A stretch of 64,000 bases of DNA from Thamnaconus septentrionalis (Eukaryota; Chordata; Actinopteri; Tetraodontiformes; Monacanthidae): NCBI GenBank assembly GCA_009823395.1, contig CM020506.1, positions 1,539,501-1,603,500 on the forward strand, written 5' to 3'. Positions 1-12,619 of the stretch are shown piece after piece. Under the pieces are notes generated by a model. The model saw only the letters and a list, made by a program, of their open reading frames with translations. It was not told the origin of the DNA and made no database searches. Position 1 is the stretch's first letter; the number at the start of each line of letters is the position of its first letter. The translations under genes and the position numbers were made by a program.

Positions 1-3000
1 TAACGCGAGCTCGGCTCTGTGGCTGGCGTTTCAGTGTTTGAAGCCGGCTTTTTTGTTTTTTCTTGTGCTTTGGACAAAACGACAAGCGCATTTTTGTCAG
101 AGAGGAGAAAAGGCCAGTGGGACGCCCAACGAGAGCCAAATCGTGTGCGTGTGTTTGCAGGTCGCGTTCCGTCCTGGCACGAACTCAAACTTGTCGAGCA
201 GAGACTTCTGAAAAACAACGGCGGACGTTGGCCGTCCACAAAATGTCAGAGCCGGCTGTGGGAATTATTAGAGATTCCTATCGAGAGAGCAACCTTTCCC
301 CAGGTGCAGCAGCTTGTTTCGCAGCAGACGATACGTAGGGATCAACAAGGCCATGCGACTGGCTGCAGGCAGACAGGCAAGCTGCTAAATCTACGGCAAC
401 ACTTTCACCCTCACGTCCATTCTGACAAAATCACACAGGACGTTATTTTCCCACAATCTGCACCGTTTATATGCCTGTTTTAGTTTGTTTTAGTTTGTTT
501 TAGTTTGTTTTTTGAGCAGTTGGGGACTTCATGTGGTTGAGGAATTCTCCAATGATGCATTTATTTTTAGACGCGCACAGGAAGACAGTGTGGGTGTTGC
601 TTGTATTGTCTCTGTCACGCTTCGCCTACGCATCTGTCACCAAGACCTTTTTTTTATTTAATTCAAACGCGGACGGCTGCAATGTTTAGGTTGTGTTGCG
701 ACGATTTGTTGCAGATGAAGTGAGCGACAGACTGCGCACGCTTTAGTGGAGAAAGCCAGTGGGGTGGACGTGATTAAGCACGATTTGCAAACCGACTGTC
801 GTCTCAGATAACAAAGTAGGAGGAAACCAGACCAGCAACGAGGTGCACTTTCCTGCTGACTCTCAACTCAGGGTCTGCATCCTTGAAGTGCGCATTTTGA
901 AATGAAGTTGCGTCATCGCACTGCGCGAAGGCTCGTCCCAATTCCCGAGGGTGCTTAGGACGCTCAAAATGCGTACTGGGAAATACGCACTCGTTTTAGC
1001 CGATTCCAAGGATGCACCGCTACTATCCTTCGCGTACTTATGTATCCCATGATGCTTTGCGTGCTGCTGCAATGCATCGTAGGATCCTGGAAAGTCAGCT
1101 GAAATTAGCGGCATGTTCTGGCAAAGACACGACGTATAAATGTAAGTATTGAAGTTTCACATAAAGTATCCAGTTATTAACGTAGGATTTTACTTATTTG
1201 ATCATCCAACGGCATAGAACAATTGACAACAATTGTGATATCAAGACCGAGCCCAACTTCTAAAGGGGAGCTGACAACATGTAACGCTGACACTAGCTGA
1301 AGCAGACGGCCGTCTCAGGGGTTCAAACGCAGCAGCTCGCCCAGCACAAGTCCAGACTTTGCAACATGCTGCGGCGCCCATCTCGCAGACGGACAGGAGG
1401 GGCTTTCTAATTGACACTCTAGCATATGGCTGCACAGCAGATCAATAGGTAGGCACAGGTAAAGGCTGCAGTGAAGAAAATGAGAGTGGAGAGCAGGTCC
1501 AGGGCAGCCGAGGAAACACCGGAGAGCATCGGGGGGGCGGCCGCAAAGTTGATGGTGAAAGAAAGAAAATGACTGAAATGAGCCTCAGAGTGATTTAGAA
1601 AGCAGGAGAGACATTAATCTGTAGTCCCCAACAAAACAAATTAAAATACAATTCTCATCATTTGCATCCAGTTGCTCTGCTTAATGGTGCACACATATCA
1701 ATCAAGATGTAAAATCATTCTGCCAAAGGTAGTGATAATGTCATTTGAGGAAACATTGAGTGCAAACCCATAGTGCTTCTTTTTGAACTTTGAACCACTA
1801 GGTCAAGCTTACTGGGATCACGTTGGTAAAATGGACATTGAGAATTATTTCAGACTCAACACTGGATGAGACGCCGGTGACGTTTCTTAAACCCTGAAAC
1901 CATTCTGGGGGCTCCACCAATGACAACAATCGTGGACTTATGTGGCGTCTGTCATTGCCAGAAGACTCAGCAGGCCGATTTGACCAAAGCAGCGACTTTA
2001 ACACCATCTGTAGCCTCCTGGCCAGAAGCTGTGTGCATGTCGCACTCACGACACAGATGCCTGTGTGTTACAAAGCAGATGTTTCGATTCAAGCTACAAC
2101 TGGACACTTGCGTGATGCCACACAGGCAGTGTCGAGACTCCAGAGAAGTTTCAGATGTGCATAAGCCACTACATCCACATGCCAGGTAATGAATGGGTGA
2201 TACAGACACACATGAATGAAGCATCTGAGTAAAAATGGCAAGTTAAGAAAATACATTTCAAGAACATAATTAATTCCATCTAAATAATTTTGAAGAAAAA
2301 AAATGACTTCATTGTATTTCATTTAAGATTTATGAGCAAAGCAACCGTTTCTGTCAAAACTTCAGATTGAAAATATTACAGCATTTTTTTTCCATGGAAC
2401 GGGCTTATGCAAATGTTGCAAAACACACGTCTGTGATTTCTTCGGGGGAACTGGGACTTTTTTGAAGTAGTCAGAACACTCCCGTCACGGCACACGTCTA
2501 CTACAGTAGCTGCATATTTCTGACAGCAAATCTTCAGGCAGTCATACGCCTCCATGCATCACGGCAGGAGAAGAAGTTCTTTACTGCCAGCTGTCACGCT
2601 AGGCGTTCGAGACAAAGAGCAATCCTCCAACCAGCCCGTATCACGCTTCACAACCGAGCGAAGCCTCCGCCCGCTCAGCCGCGTGCAGCCCGAACATCAG
2701 GCCTCTCTCCTCCCTTTTTGTCTCAAAGAGTTTTCACGCTGCGGCACAGAGCAGGACCTCAGCCTAAGATCTCTCCTCGTCTCCGACTCCTTCACAAAAC
2801 GCTCATGATTACAGCGTTTGCAGTAAATAACCAGCTACGCAGTGCCGAGAACACGGTTCAAACGGCAATCACCGAGAACCACTGCGCAGAAAAATACAGT
2901 CAAGACTTTGACACATAATGAGTTTATTCCTGACCAGGAATACAGGACCTGGGGAGATAATCTCCCCTAGTTCATGTTTTTCATCTCGACGACATTCAGA

Positions 3001-6000
3001 AACAGTATCTACAGCACGGCTCTCAGGGCACGTTACATTCCTGACTAATAATGTAAAGATACTTCCAGCAGTGCTTCTGTCTAATTCTGGCTAATTATGA
3101 TGGGATACAGCGACTATGCAACTGCCAACAATGCTGCAGTGTGGCGAAAAAAGCCCTAATTATGCTGCTGAATATGGAATCTTGCACGGCTTTTCTATAC
3201 AGATGACCTGAAAGTGCATGCGGTTGCAACTATTGATTATAGGCTTATTTGCTCAGCATGCCATCATATAATTTCTCATTTTCTTTCTTTTGGCAAAGAT
3301 GGTTAAGATTTCTCCAATTGTCGGTCAATGTGTTTTTGGCTGAGGGCTTTCTTGAAACGCCCACTTTAATGCGTATCCAAGTTTTGGCATTCGTACTTAA
3401 TCATCTTAATGTACTGAAGAAGAACAAATCTCATCTCCCTAAAATTTTGCAACAAGAGAGCACAGACCTAATATATGATGGTGGGGCTGTGTATTGTAAC
3501 AGAAATATATATATATATATATATGTGTGTAAAAAAAAAAAAATGATGCAGAAACAGCTCAGTCACGACACAGTCCATCACGTTGCCCTTGTGCCTCGGC
3601 TGTACAAAATGATTAGGAATTTGTTATTTACAAGATGCACCCGAATGCGCGATGAAGGTCCCGTCACCGTGCCTGTGTCAAAGTCAGTCACGGCCGTGCA
3701 CAGAATGGCAATAACTGACAGCAAAACAGGGCGAAGACGATGGTAATGTTTGCTGCATCACTGGTCCGTTAAGGGCTAAACACAAAAATGCCAAAAAAAA
3801 TCTGGTTGATTTGAGAAGATTAAAACAGTTTTAAATAGATTTAAAGATGCACTTGTGTTTTTGTTTTTTTTCTATGTTAAAATTATAGTTCAATATATTA
3901 ATGATGATTCATTGATTGGTCGTAAGGACAGCACACCTCTGAGATTAACACAGCGCCCACAGCTGGTCTGACAATGGACGATATAACTCAGGTTGCCTGG
4001 CCAGCACCTTCCCAGTTTGGGCTGGTACTGGTTATATCGTGTTGTACGGTAAGCCAGGCCAGCTGGGGGTGCTGTGTCAATGGCAGCGATACCATTCTCA
4101 AGTCATTACACGTCAATAAATCATTGAAATTTTGACATTTTGAAACTACTGTGCACAGCGTTGCTATAAAGTGATTTTAGCGTAAAGTCCAAATGTCTTT
4201 TGTTGTTTGCGTGATGCATCACGCCTGAGTTCATTTGATTTTTATAGAAAGGTTAAAGCTGCTACAGCTTTGGCTGCATTAGTGGCTATTAATAAATATG
4301 TAACTGGCTAATGGCGTTGCTCATTAAACCTGCTGGGGTTACGCCTCTGCGCTGCCAGACACGTCCGCTGGCAGGAGCGATTTTATAGAAAGCGCCTCAA
4401 ATGATCCCTGACATGTGATGCGTTCTGTCACTGTTGGATGTAAAGAGGAGTGGAAGCGGCGGGCCTGAGCATTCTGACTGCGGGGCACATTAATTACAAA
4501 AAGAGCAAAACGCAGATGACAGCCTTGATTTATTTCAAAATCCCGAGGTTTGTGGTGCATCTTGCAGAGGCATGATATTATGCAACTGGCTGGCTGTGGC
4601 TGTCTGCTTTACCCTCAGCTGGGAGCACTGATGAAACCACAGCTGTGATTTTTTTTTTTTTTTTTTTTCTCCCTCTTCTCTCCAAACACAAACTTTATGA
4701 CAATGCAGGGCATCTCATTTCCGTGCCAGCCTCGGAAAATTTTGGGGACACGCAAACAAGGGCTTATTAACACGAGGCCAGAGCTGTAATGTGCTGTTTG
4801 GAAGATTCTGCAAGTCATCCGCAAGCCAAGGTTGCAAATGGTAGGGAGAACGAGAAATGGGCCATCTCTAATCCCCCCCCCCCCTTTTTTTTTTTTATTT
4901 GTTTACTTGTACTGGATGCCTCTCTGCACAGTCTAATGGAGGGCCCAAGATCACTGAGCTGCATCTAGCAGGAGATAGATGGAGTGAAATGTGAGAACAA
5001 GCTCTGCTCCTCCCGCCCTGCAAGCGCAGAGAGGAGGAATCTCACGCTGCCGACGAAGGAAAAAGAGGCTATGATTGGGGAGAGGTGGGCGGCGAATCGT
5101 GGGGGAAATCAGACGAGCACATTTAGAACTTTTTACTTCCTGTTCGCTGGGTGACTGATCCAATGGCCAACCGCTTGCTGAGATGATGAAATGCTCTCTC
5201 GCAGATTTCAGAGTTTCCACCCACCGTCCTTGAGCAGCCTTAACTTAAACACAGTGAACCTTCTCCGCGCTCTTCTCGCCTCTTGTTTTGCTATGCACCG
5301 GGTGTTCCGCCTCCAGTAGCAGTGGCATTTTCCCAGATAAAAGTCACGACATGCTGGACTGAACCTCTTGGGCTTCATCTTGGATCATTAAGTTTCCTGA
5401 CACCCTGGATCTAAATAGTATATCGTCTGTCTTGAATTAGCCCTGAACTGTATTAAAGTTGATATTCTCCAGGTTTTCAACCTTGTTCAACCTAATCTTC
5501 TCACCCATTGAACAAATCGATTTTACCTGAGCCTGACTCAGCAGCTCTGGGACAGAATTCCTGCACAAACCAAGTTGACTCCAGCACCAAAGTAAGAGTT
5601 TGAGGCAGCTCACCCTCGCAACCTTGTGCGAATTCACCTGCAGGGTCCGAGCAGCGGGACTCAGCTCACCACTGTAATTACCCCGGGATGACACTGGATG
5701 TTACGCTGTGTGAGGGCACCACCCAGAGCGATGCAACAACCACTAGTTGCACTGGCAGTGCAGCGTGTTGCCAGCAGGCGGGAGTCACCAGACCAAGCGA
5801 CCCAAGAGTTCCCATCCAGAGGGGTTGAAGAAGGATTGAGCTGCTCATCAGAGGTTTTTGTTTGCTTGCTTGCTTGTTTGTAAAATTCTGTCCTGTGAAG
5901 TCAGTTCTGTGCTTGATCGGCCCATTATGAAACCCTGATTTTATTTCTCCCCAAGGTTCTGATTTGCAGAATGACGCTAGAATTGAAAGCCATCACCTAT

Positions 6001-8519
6001 GCTGCACCGCAAGAGCAGATACGGAAGACACACACACACACATCCGGGGAAATGTAGGGGTTACACATGCCGGGCGCAAGTGTCAATCCAGCTAGGAGGT
6101 CATTTTTGAAGCCCACCTGCAGTCAATGGAGCCATTTCTCAGCCTTGCTGAAAACAACGTGTGGTGGCAACTACCGAGGTGGGAAAAATAAAAAAAATCA
6201 TGCACCTTGCATTTGTGATACATTGCATCAAGTATCACTCCCAAGTCTCAAAGTGCAACTTATCTCAGTTCAGCCACCCGCGACCCACGTTCTCCGATGT
6301 GCGCGTGAACTGTCACCACCAGGGCAAAACAAATCAACACAACTGGATGCGGTTCTGAACCGGCGCAAAATGTGTATTTCCGCCTCAATCCCACGCCAAT
6401 GAGACGGAATCCGACAGTCACAACCCTCCGAGATCTTTCACATGCAAACCTCCACGCCTGGGATGAAAGTGACTCAGAGGGCAGGCTGGAATCTCCAAGG
6501 TAAAATACATCCGCAGAGTCCTTGTATCTTGAAGCCTCAGGCACTACAGGCCGCGCACTCACCCCCGCTGACTCCCGGCGCTCTCCCAGCCTGCTTAATG
6601 GAGCAGCGCAAAAGACGGCGCGAGGTGCAACGTCTCCTGCCGCCTGATGACAATAAGTGGCGGCCGGTAATGATGCCGAGCATGCTTAATCTTGTGGGTC
6701 AAACATACATCTTGTCACAACCACCTTTTTTTTTCTTTTTTTCTTTTTTTCTTTTTTCAGAGTGCACGACAGAGATGCGGAGACAAACTATCAAGAGACA
6801 TCGCTGTTTGCCGTGTCCCAGTGGGTGGGGGAGTGAGCGGGAGGTGGGAAAGGGTGGGTGGGTTGGGGGAGCGGGTTGAGCAGGGTCGATACACAAAGCT
6901 GCGGCTTCTCAGACTCGCTGATTGATTTACTGTATCTGTCGAGTTCGACCCGCCTGCCTGTCAGGATTAAAGAATTCGTCTTATCAAACCTGGACCCAGA
7001 GAGAGAGAAAGAGAGCGCGAGCAGAATCACTCGAAGCCGCAACATATGGAAAACTGGGGCATCTCAGCCCAGAGTGAGTGCTTTGGAAGTATAGCCTGTG
7101 TTTGTTAGATTTCTCCAGACAGCGACAAGAACACCGGCGGAGACGCACAAACGTCAGGAGCCTGAGTGAAAGCCGAAGTCGAGACGAGAGTCTCACTCTG
7201 ACCTCCAGAGTCCTTATTGAGCGTCACGTCTCCGATCAATCCGCTTTGCATGTCAACCTCTCGGGAGGTGCGAGGCCCCAATAACGACAATGAGTTAAAA
7301 CTACAATTTTGGGTGAACTACCCCTTCAAGGAAAAAAAAAAAAGACACTCTACGTATCTGTGTAATTTTCGTGTTTGCAGCTTTAAATTGGCAGTGTCTG
7401 AGTTTTAGACTTATTTGCCAGTTTTTCGGGTAGTGTTAAAGGTAGGCAACCTTTAGTATGGTTTATAAAAAAAAAAAAAAAGCATACTAGTACAGTTATA
7501 AAAGACTGGGGTAAAATAAGACTGGAACAATCATCGCCAGTGGTTAAAAATATCTCCTGCAGCTGCAAAATTCAGAAAGCCCAGCAAGCAATGAGGAAAC
7601 GTGTCCAGAGGCAGAGAGACTCGCGTTTAATTCTGCCATTATCGGCGCTATATCACATGGGGGCTTTATGAAATGTAAAAAAAAAAAAAAAAAACCTAGA
7701 ATCTGCACCAGGCAGTTATTTGAGAAGGCATTGCAACCAGAGAATCGCTCACGGGTCACCTATGAAATAAACACCAGGGACAATGAGGAACACTGCATTT
7801 CCAATGTCAAACATGTCCAAAAACAAGGAAGAACAGGAAAGAGGACACTGTCCACAGTGCTGGTAATATCTTCTGTCCATCAATATTTATACAGTTGTCT
7901 GTTGGTGCGGTTCTTCCAGTCAGCTATTAGATCTATTCAGTCCTTGAAATGTTGTGGTCGTGCCACAGAGATAAAGTCCAAAAGGTTGAGTGCAGCATGT
8001 CGCAACCCTTTATTAAAACCATTGGACAATAGTCCAGTTAGCTCTCCGTCGCAAGAGAAATGAGCCACACAGGCTCTAAAGTTACACCACCCCTACAAAT
8101 TAAACAAGCTGGGTAAAAACTTTACAGCAAGTAGTTAAAAAAAAAAAAATCAGCTCGCAAAACAACAAAATCGAGCCAAAAATAGGAACCGCACAATTAA
8201 GCAATACAGCCTCCCTAGAAGTAGCAGGTGTCCAGTTCATAGTCAGAGCCCCAGCAGGCTTTTTTTGTCATTAGTAACTCTAACAAACAAGGTGGATAAA
8301 GGGGTTATTGTAGTCATAAACTCATCAGTCCCCTGCATCATAGAAGAAGGAATTCAAATTGAAACGTGAAAAACACATTATTGTGCATTGGTTGGATTTC
8401 AGTTCCAATGTTTTTGGTTTACAAATTTCTACATTAGCATGTGCTAAGTCCTTCCTGGGTTTGATTTCCTGATCTGGGAATTTCTGAGAGTTTTATTTTT
8501 ATTTTTTATTTTTTTTTTT
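1..8519. other. noncoding interval, left end of window
   Basis: I see no exon that I can support here. The longest open frames (for example 19-483 and 3249-3746) lack recognisable domains, and the second runs through an AT microsatellite. Contents are an (AT)n/(GT)n/A-run at about 3505-3543, the hairpin at 3948-4077, poly-T and poly-A runs (4650-4669, 7467-7482, 7678-7694) and a CT-rich run at 6727-6760. A short fish-repeat end lies near 7300-7330 ('gggtgaactaccccttcaa'). Confidence 0.6.
3948..4077. repeat. imperfect inverted repeat forming a ~130-nt hairpin
   Basis: Bases 3948-3966 pair with 4059-4077 (19 positions, one mismatch and one G-T). Bases 3978-3987 pair with 4031-4040 (10 of 10: acgatataac against gttatatcgt). 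Shorter pairings fall nearer the apex. The layout resembles a MITE remnant or a precursor-type hairpin. I do not recognise it as a known microRNA. Confidence 0.7.
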
Positions 8520-9180
8520 TGCGTGTTCTCCTTGTGTCTGCGTGGGTTCTCTCCAGGTACTCCAGCTTCCTCCCACAGCCCGAAGAGCAGCACAGTCTAC
8601 CGATGGCACCTCTGAATTGGCGCTTGGCGGGAATGTCGGTGTGGATGGTTGTTTGCCTCATTGGTTTCATGGTCTTAGGTTTCTGGTTCGTTTTGACGTT
8701 GACGTGTGGGTGGTCCCAGAGGCTCTAACGTCCACCCACCCGTTGGGAAGCCGACGACATTTGGCTTTTAAACCGTAGCCACGCCTACAACTTTATGGCC
8801 ATTTTTACTCACTTTTAGTCAACGCAAATTGGACAAACAGGATATTATGGCCTGTTTGATGTTTTTTTTTCTTTAATGGAGATTTAGAACAACAAAAAAA
8901 TGTAAATAAGTTTGTAAAAGCGTGAATTTTGTGCTCCTTTTCGTTCTGACGGTCAGTCATTTTCAGTCTTTTATGCAACCATTTACGGCGGAATGCGAGT
9001 GTTTGGAACTTCCACCATTTTCAAACTGGATTCGTCGTCCACCTTGATATACAGTCAATGGGGGCAACCCAACCTTCACTCTTTGACAGCTGGGATAGAC
9101 TCTAGCAATCTCCACGACTCCAAGGGCAGTAGAAGTGGCGATTGAAAATGGATGGATTGATGGATGAATAAATGGACAGA
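8520..9180 (+). mobile_element. interrupted L2-type LINE 3' tail
   Basis: Bases 8521-8665 read like the fish L2 tail ('gtgtctgcgtgggttctctc', 'cttcctcccacagccc', 'gtgtggatggttgttt'). Bases 9058-9180 continue it ('cagctgggatagactctagc', then 'aaaatggatggattgatgg'). About 390 bp between them does not fit the consensus and looks like an insertion or a diverged part. No reverse transcriptase frame is present. Confidence 0.65.
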
Positions 9181-9281
9181 CTTTTAGACCATCTCTCCCA
9201 CTAGACCGCTGACTTGTAGAAGCACCATCCAATTTGTTTGTTTTTTTTTAAAGTCGTTTGTAAGGTAGGACGGAGCGTTCA

Positions 9282-9321
<40 letters not shown>

Positions 9322-12300
9322 GTCTCCAACCATAGGTGGTTCCGCGGAATTCACCCAACGCGTAGGAGACCTTGCCAGTGCATAATTAATTATCAAGCTC
9401 ATGAAAGCGAACACCTGTTCCATAACCTGAAAAAAATGTAACTGTCAGGTTTAGGAAAACATCTTGGTCAATTAAAAAAATAGAGAGGGCTATTTCTCTT
9501 AGTTTGCGTGGTTTTTTTGTGCAATCCAGAAAATGAACGCGTGGAACAAAGCCTTCATTATCCCTCAAATCTCTCGTGTGAAGACTAACGCTCTCAGAAG
9601 TGCAGATGAGCAGTCTGCAGCCCACGGGTTCTGCGAGACCCGCAGCAGATGTTGGCAGTGCGGGGGTCTCCTTCCAAAGCTGCAGGTGGGCTTTGCCACT
9701 CACCGTGTAATATATGGTCAGTGTGTAGGCTGAAAAGCTCTCTGTTCAGCAGGCCCGGCTCTCCGAGCGCGTGCAGGGAGAGAAGAGATAATTGGCAAGC
9801 GGTTCCACACACACGATATCTTTGTTGGAACGCAGCATATTGGAGTCTTCCACAGTTCTTTGTTGCTGAGAAGAGAGAGATCTTTTTTTTTTCTCTCTTC
9901 TTGCTCCTGCGATATGTGGAAGCAAGTCAACCAAACCCGATTTAAGTCTGCTAAAAATGGATTTTGGGATTTTGCTGCTGCGGGGAATCCTGAAGCAGGG
10001 AGCGGGCTCGCGCGGACCATTAGCGTAATCCACTGGCATTAATGGTTCAGTGGGGACATGTGATTGGATAAGAGGATGCCTTTGCTTAAATGGGGATTAG
10101 CAAATCTTCTCCAAAGACCCTTAGCCGTATGATGATGGTGAATTTCACAGGTATGTTTGCTCGTAACGGCGGAGGCACCGACGACTCTCTAACTTCTGGG
10201 TCAAATACAGACGCTTGGGGAACGACGTCACGGACGCCGGTTGTCCATAACTGAAGATTTGCATTTAAAATAGGCACATATTGGTTTTGTGTGTTTGCGT
10301 CTCTGGATATTAGTGATAAATTCTGCTTGAGTCAGGGGTCATATTAGGGGTGACATTGTAAGACTTCGAGGTTGATTCACCCTGCATGTTTTTTTGGCCG
10401 TTTTATTATTAAACGGAGGGTTTGGGCATTCCCAATGTCCTGCAAACAAAATATTGTGCATTTGCTGAACGTGATGAATGACGAAAGACGAACGAGACAA
10501 GGATTGGCTAGCTAGCATGCGGTCTCCGCTCCGACGGCTGTTTGATGCATATTAATGGGGATGTATTTGTCCTGGAGGGACGTCGCGTTTCACATTTTCC
10601 AGCATACGTCGTGGAATTGGTTTTAAACGACGCTTACCAAGCATGCAAGCCGGGAGGAATTCGCTGAAACGAATGCATGCAGCCATAAGCTATATTTATT
10701 TTTTTGTTTGTTTGTTTGTTTGCTTGCTTGTTTTTGGCAAACCATGGCGGGCGTGGCTTCAAGCAAGCAAAGTTTGACAGTTTCACTGTCTGTGATGGAA
10801 TCTGACAGACAAATGGCTCTTCTGACACCATCGCCACTCTCAGGGATTTCTCAGAACTGTGATCAGAGATTCAGACTTCAACACACTTGTCAGGTCATTT
10901 TCCATAAGGAGTTATGCGTGGTCTCCCTGTATTTGCATGGCTTTCTACCCCAGTCTGTAGGTATCGCCTCGGCATCAAAGAGATGGATCCGATCCCCAGG
11001 TACCACATGGTGGCTGGCAGCTGTCTCAGATGTGCAATTCTTTGCACATGTCACCAATAAAGAATGTTAAGATAAGATCTCAGGAGGAGCAGGAGAAGGG
11101 CAGACTGAACTAATATTTTCCGACGAAACAACATCTCTTGATCTTTGACGGAGATCAACGGATTCTGGTTGAATCCCCGGGTGGATCTCTCTTCTCTTGC
11201 CAGACCGCTGGTATACTGTTCAACACGGTCTGCTCATACTAACGTCCTAAAGTACAATGCAGAAAAGCTCCCACATTGTGAAAAAATTCCCTTTGCTTCC
11301 AATGTACACAATGCTACATCTCCAATGTACATCAGGAAAAGCATAAACATGAAACACCGATTATATTTAAGTTAAGGTGTCGATGAGAAATATAGAATTT
11401 GCCTATTTTTCCTTTTCCCTCTGCTGTAATTGTGTAATTCTGCTTTGTGCATTTAAAATTCTTGCAAAATACAAATACAAATTAGTCTAACCAGCTAACA
11501 GAGATTTACAGGCCTAAAGTCATGCCGGTAGGACGAAATTAATAATAACAAAAAAGACAATAAAAATAAAACAAGTGTCAATTATTTCCAGCACATCGGC
11601 TGACAAATGGGAATGATGCCTGCCTGCCTCCGCCCTGCAGCTGATCACAGGTCTGCTGTTATTATATTATTGCTATTTGACTCTTTCAGAGACAGCGCCA
11701 CAATGTAATCTCAAATGAGGGAAGAATAAAAAAAAAGGAGGGACCTTGTGAGGGCAGGGGTTACAAGATCGCCTTTACTTAGTTTTGCAGGGTTTTTTTT
11801 TTTGGGTTTTTTTTTCAGTGACATGACTTCACAAGATGCCCTGGATGCTGTAATGAGCCTTTAGGGGCAGAGCGGAGGGAGGGATGTCACTGACTGTTTT
11901 ACCAAGTGTGACTTCTAATGAGCTTTTTTTTTTTGTTTGTTTGTTTGTTATTCCTGGTTTCATCAGCGCCAAGCACACAAATCACTTCTTCCTCCACAAA
12001 TAAAGACCATGCACACGCTGCTATTTCTCATTAAGTCTTTCTCTGTGTGTTAGTTATTCATTTGTTCTTGTGAAGACTTTTTTTCTATTTATATTTTAAC
12101 TTTTTTCTTTCAGTCTCTTTCTTGTCTGTCTGTGTGGCTGTGTGCAGTGCATTGAGTCAGTACATGGGCATCTGTACTGCCAGTTTATAATGGTGCTAAT
12201 TACGTAACTAGACCTCAAAGACAAGTTTCTTTCTCCTGCTGTTCATTACTCTTTTCTTAGAAAAATTGTGTGCATGCATTCAGAGAGATTATCTTGAAAA

Positions 12301-12513
12301 GGTGCTGCTGTCTGCTTGCTACCCGGAAGCTAAAAACAGTTCAAATGTACGAGGCAAGCGTCACCTCGCAGGCTGCAATCGCATGTCCCCCTGCCGAGCG
12401 TAAACATTTAACTATGAAAGCACATCGGTGCCCGAACAAGGATTCAAAACACTTGTGTGGATGATAGCGCTTCTTGCGCAGTGAAGTGAGTCTGATGGGA
12501 TATGCATAAATTC
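9181..12513. other. noncoding interval with possible regulatory block at 9.5-10.3 kb
   Basis: There are no supported exons. Bases 9530-10300 have low repeat content and homeodomain-like motifs (taatcc, cattaatgg, ggattag), as often seen in conserved noncoding elements. A CpG-containing stretch at 10490-10640 follows. A sequence ending 'ttgcacatgtcaccaataaagaa' at about 11043-11065 resembles a common fish retroposon 3' end. Conservation was not tested. Confidence 0.4.
9284..9320 (+). repeat. (GCA)12 trinucleotide microsatellite
   Basis: About 12 uninterrupted GCA units. It sits in noncoding DNA just after the L2 tail, so polyglutamine or polyalanine coding is unlikely. Confidence 0.95.
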
Positions 12514-12619
12514 ATGAACAGGTGTAATGGCTTCCACAGTTTAAAAAAAAAAAAAAAATCTAAACCAGGTTTAGATTTTTTTATTTTTTTAAACTGTGGA
12601 AGCCATTACACCTGTTCAT
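12514..12619. repeat. near-perfect 106-bp palindrome
   Basis: The left arm 12514-12566 and right arm 12568-12619 are reverse complements around a single A at 12567. The outer ~29 bp (atgaacaggtgtaatggctt and on) match perfectly. The inner part is an A-run of 16 facing a T-run with one A and one missing base, then tctaaacc/ggtttaga. No coding or known repeat explains it. Confidence 0.95.

Noticed and set aside
105..150. AT-hook-like peptide (KRPVGRPTRAK) suggesting an hmga1 exon
   Set aside because: The core should be RGRP and here is VGRP. No second hook, acidic tail or consistent exon structure follows, although hmga1 is near nudt3 in human. I judge it chance.
863..1114. Possible decayed MITE ('gtcccaattcccgagggtgc', 'atcccatgatgctttgc')
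   Set aside because: The wording resembles fish MITEs, but I could not find matching terminal inverted repeats or a target duplication.
9184..9423. Open frame with a poly-Ala or poly-Ser tract
   Set aside because: Caused by the GCA microsatellite next to an L2 fossil; no conserved flanks.
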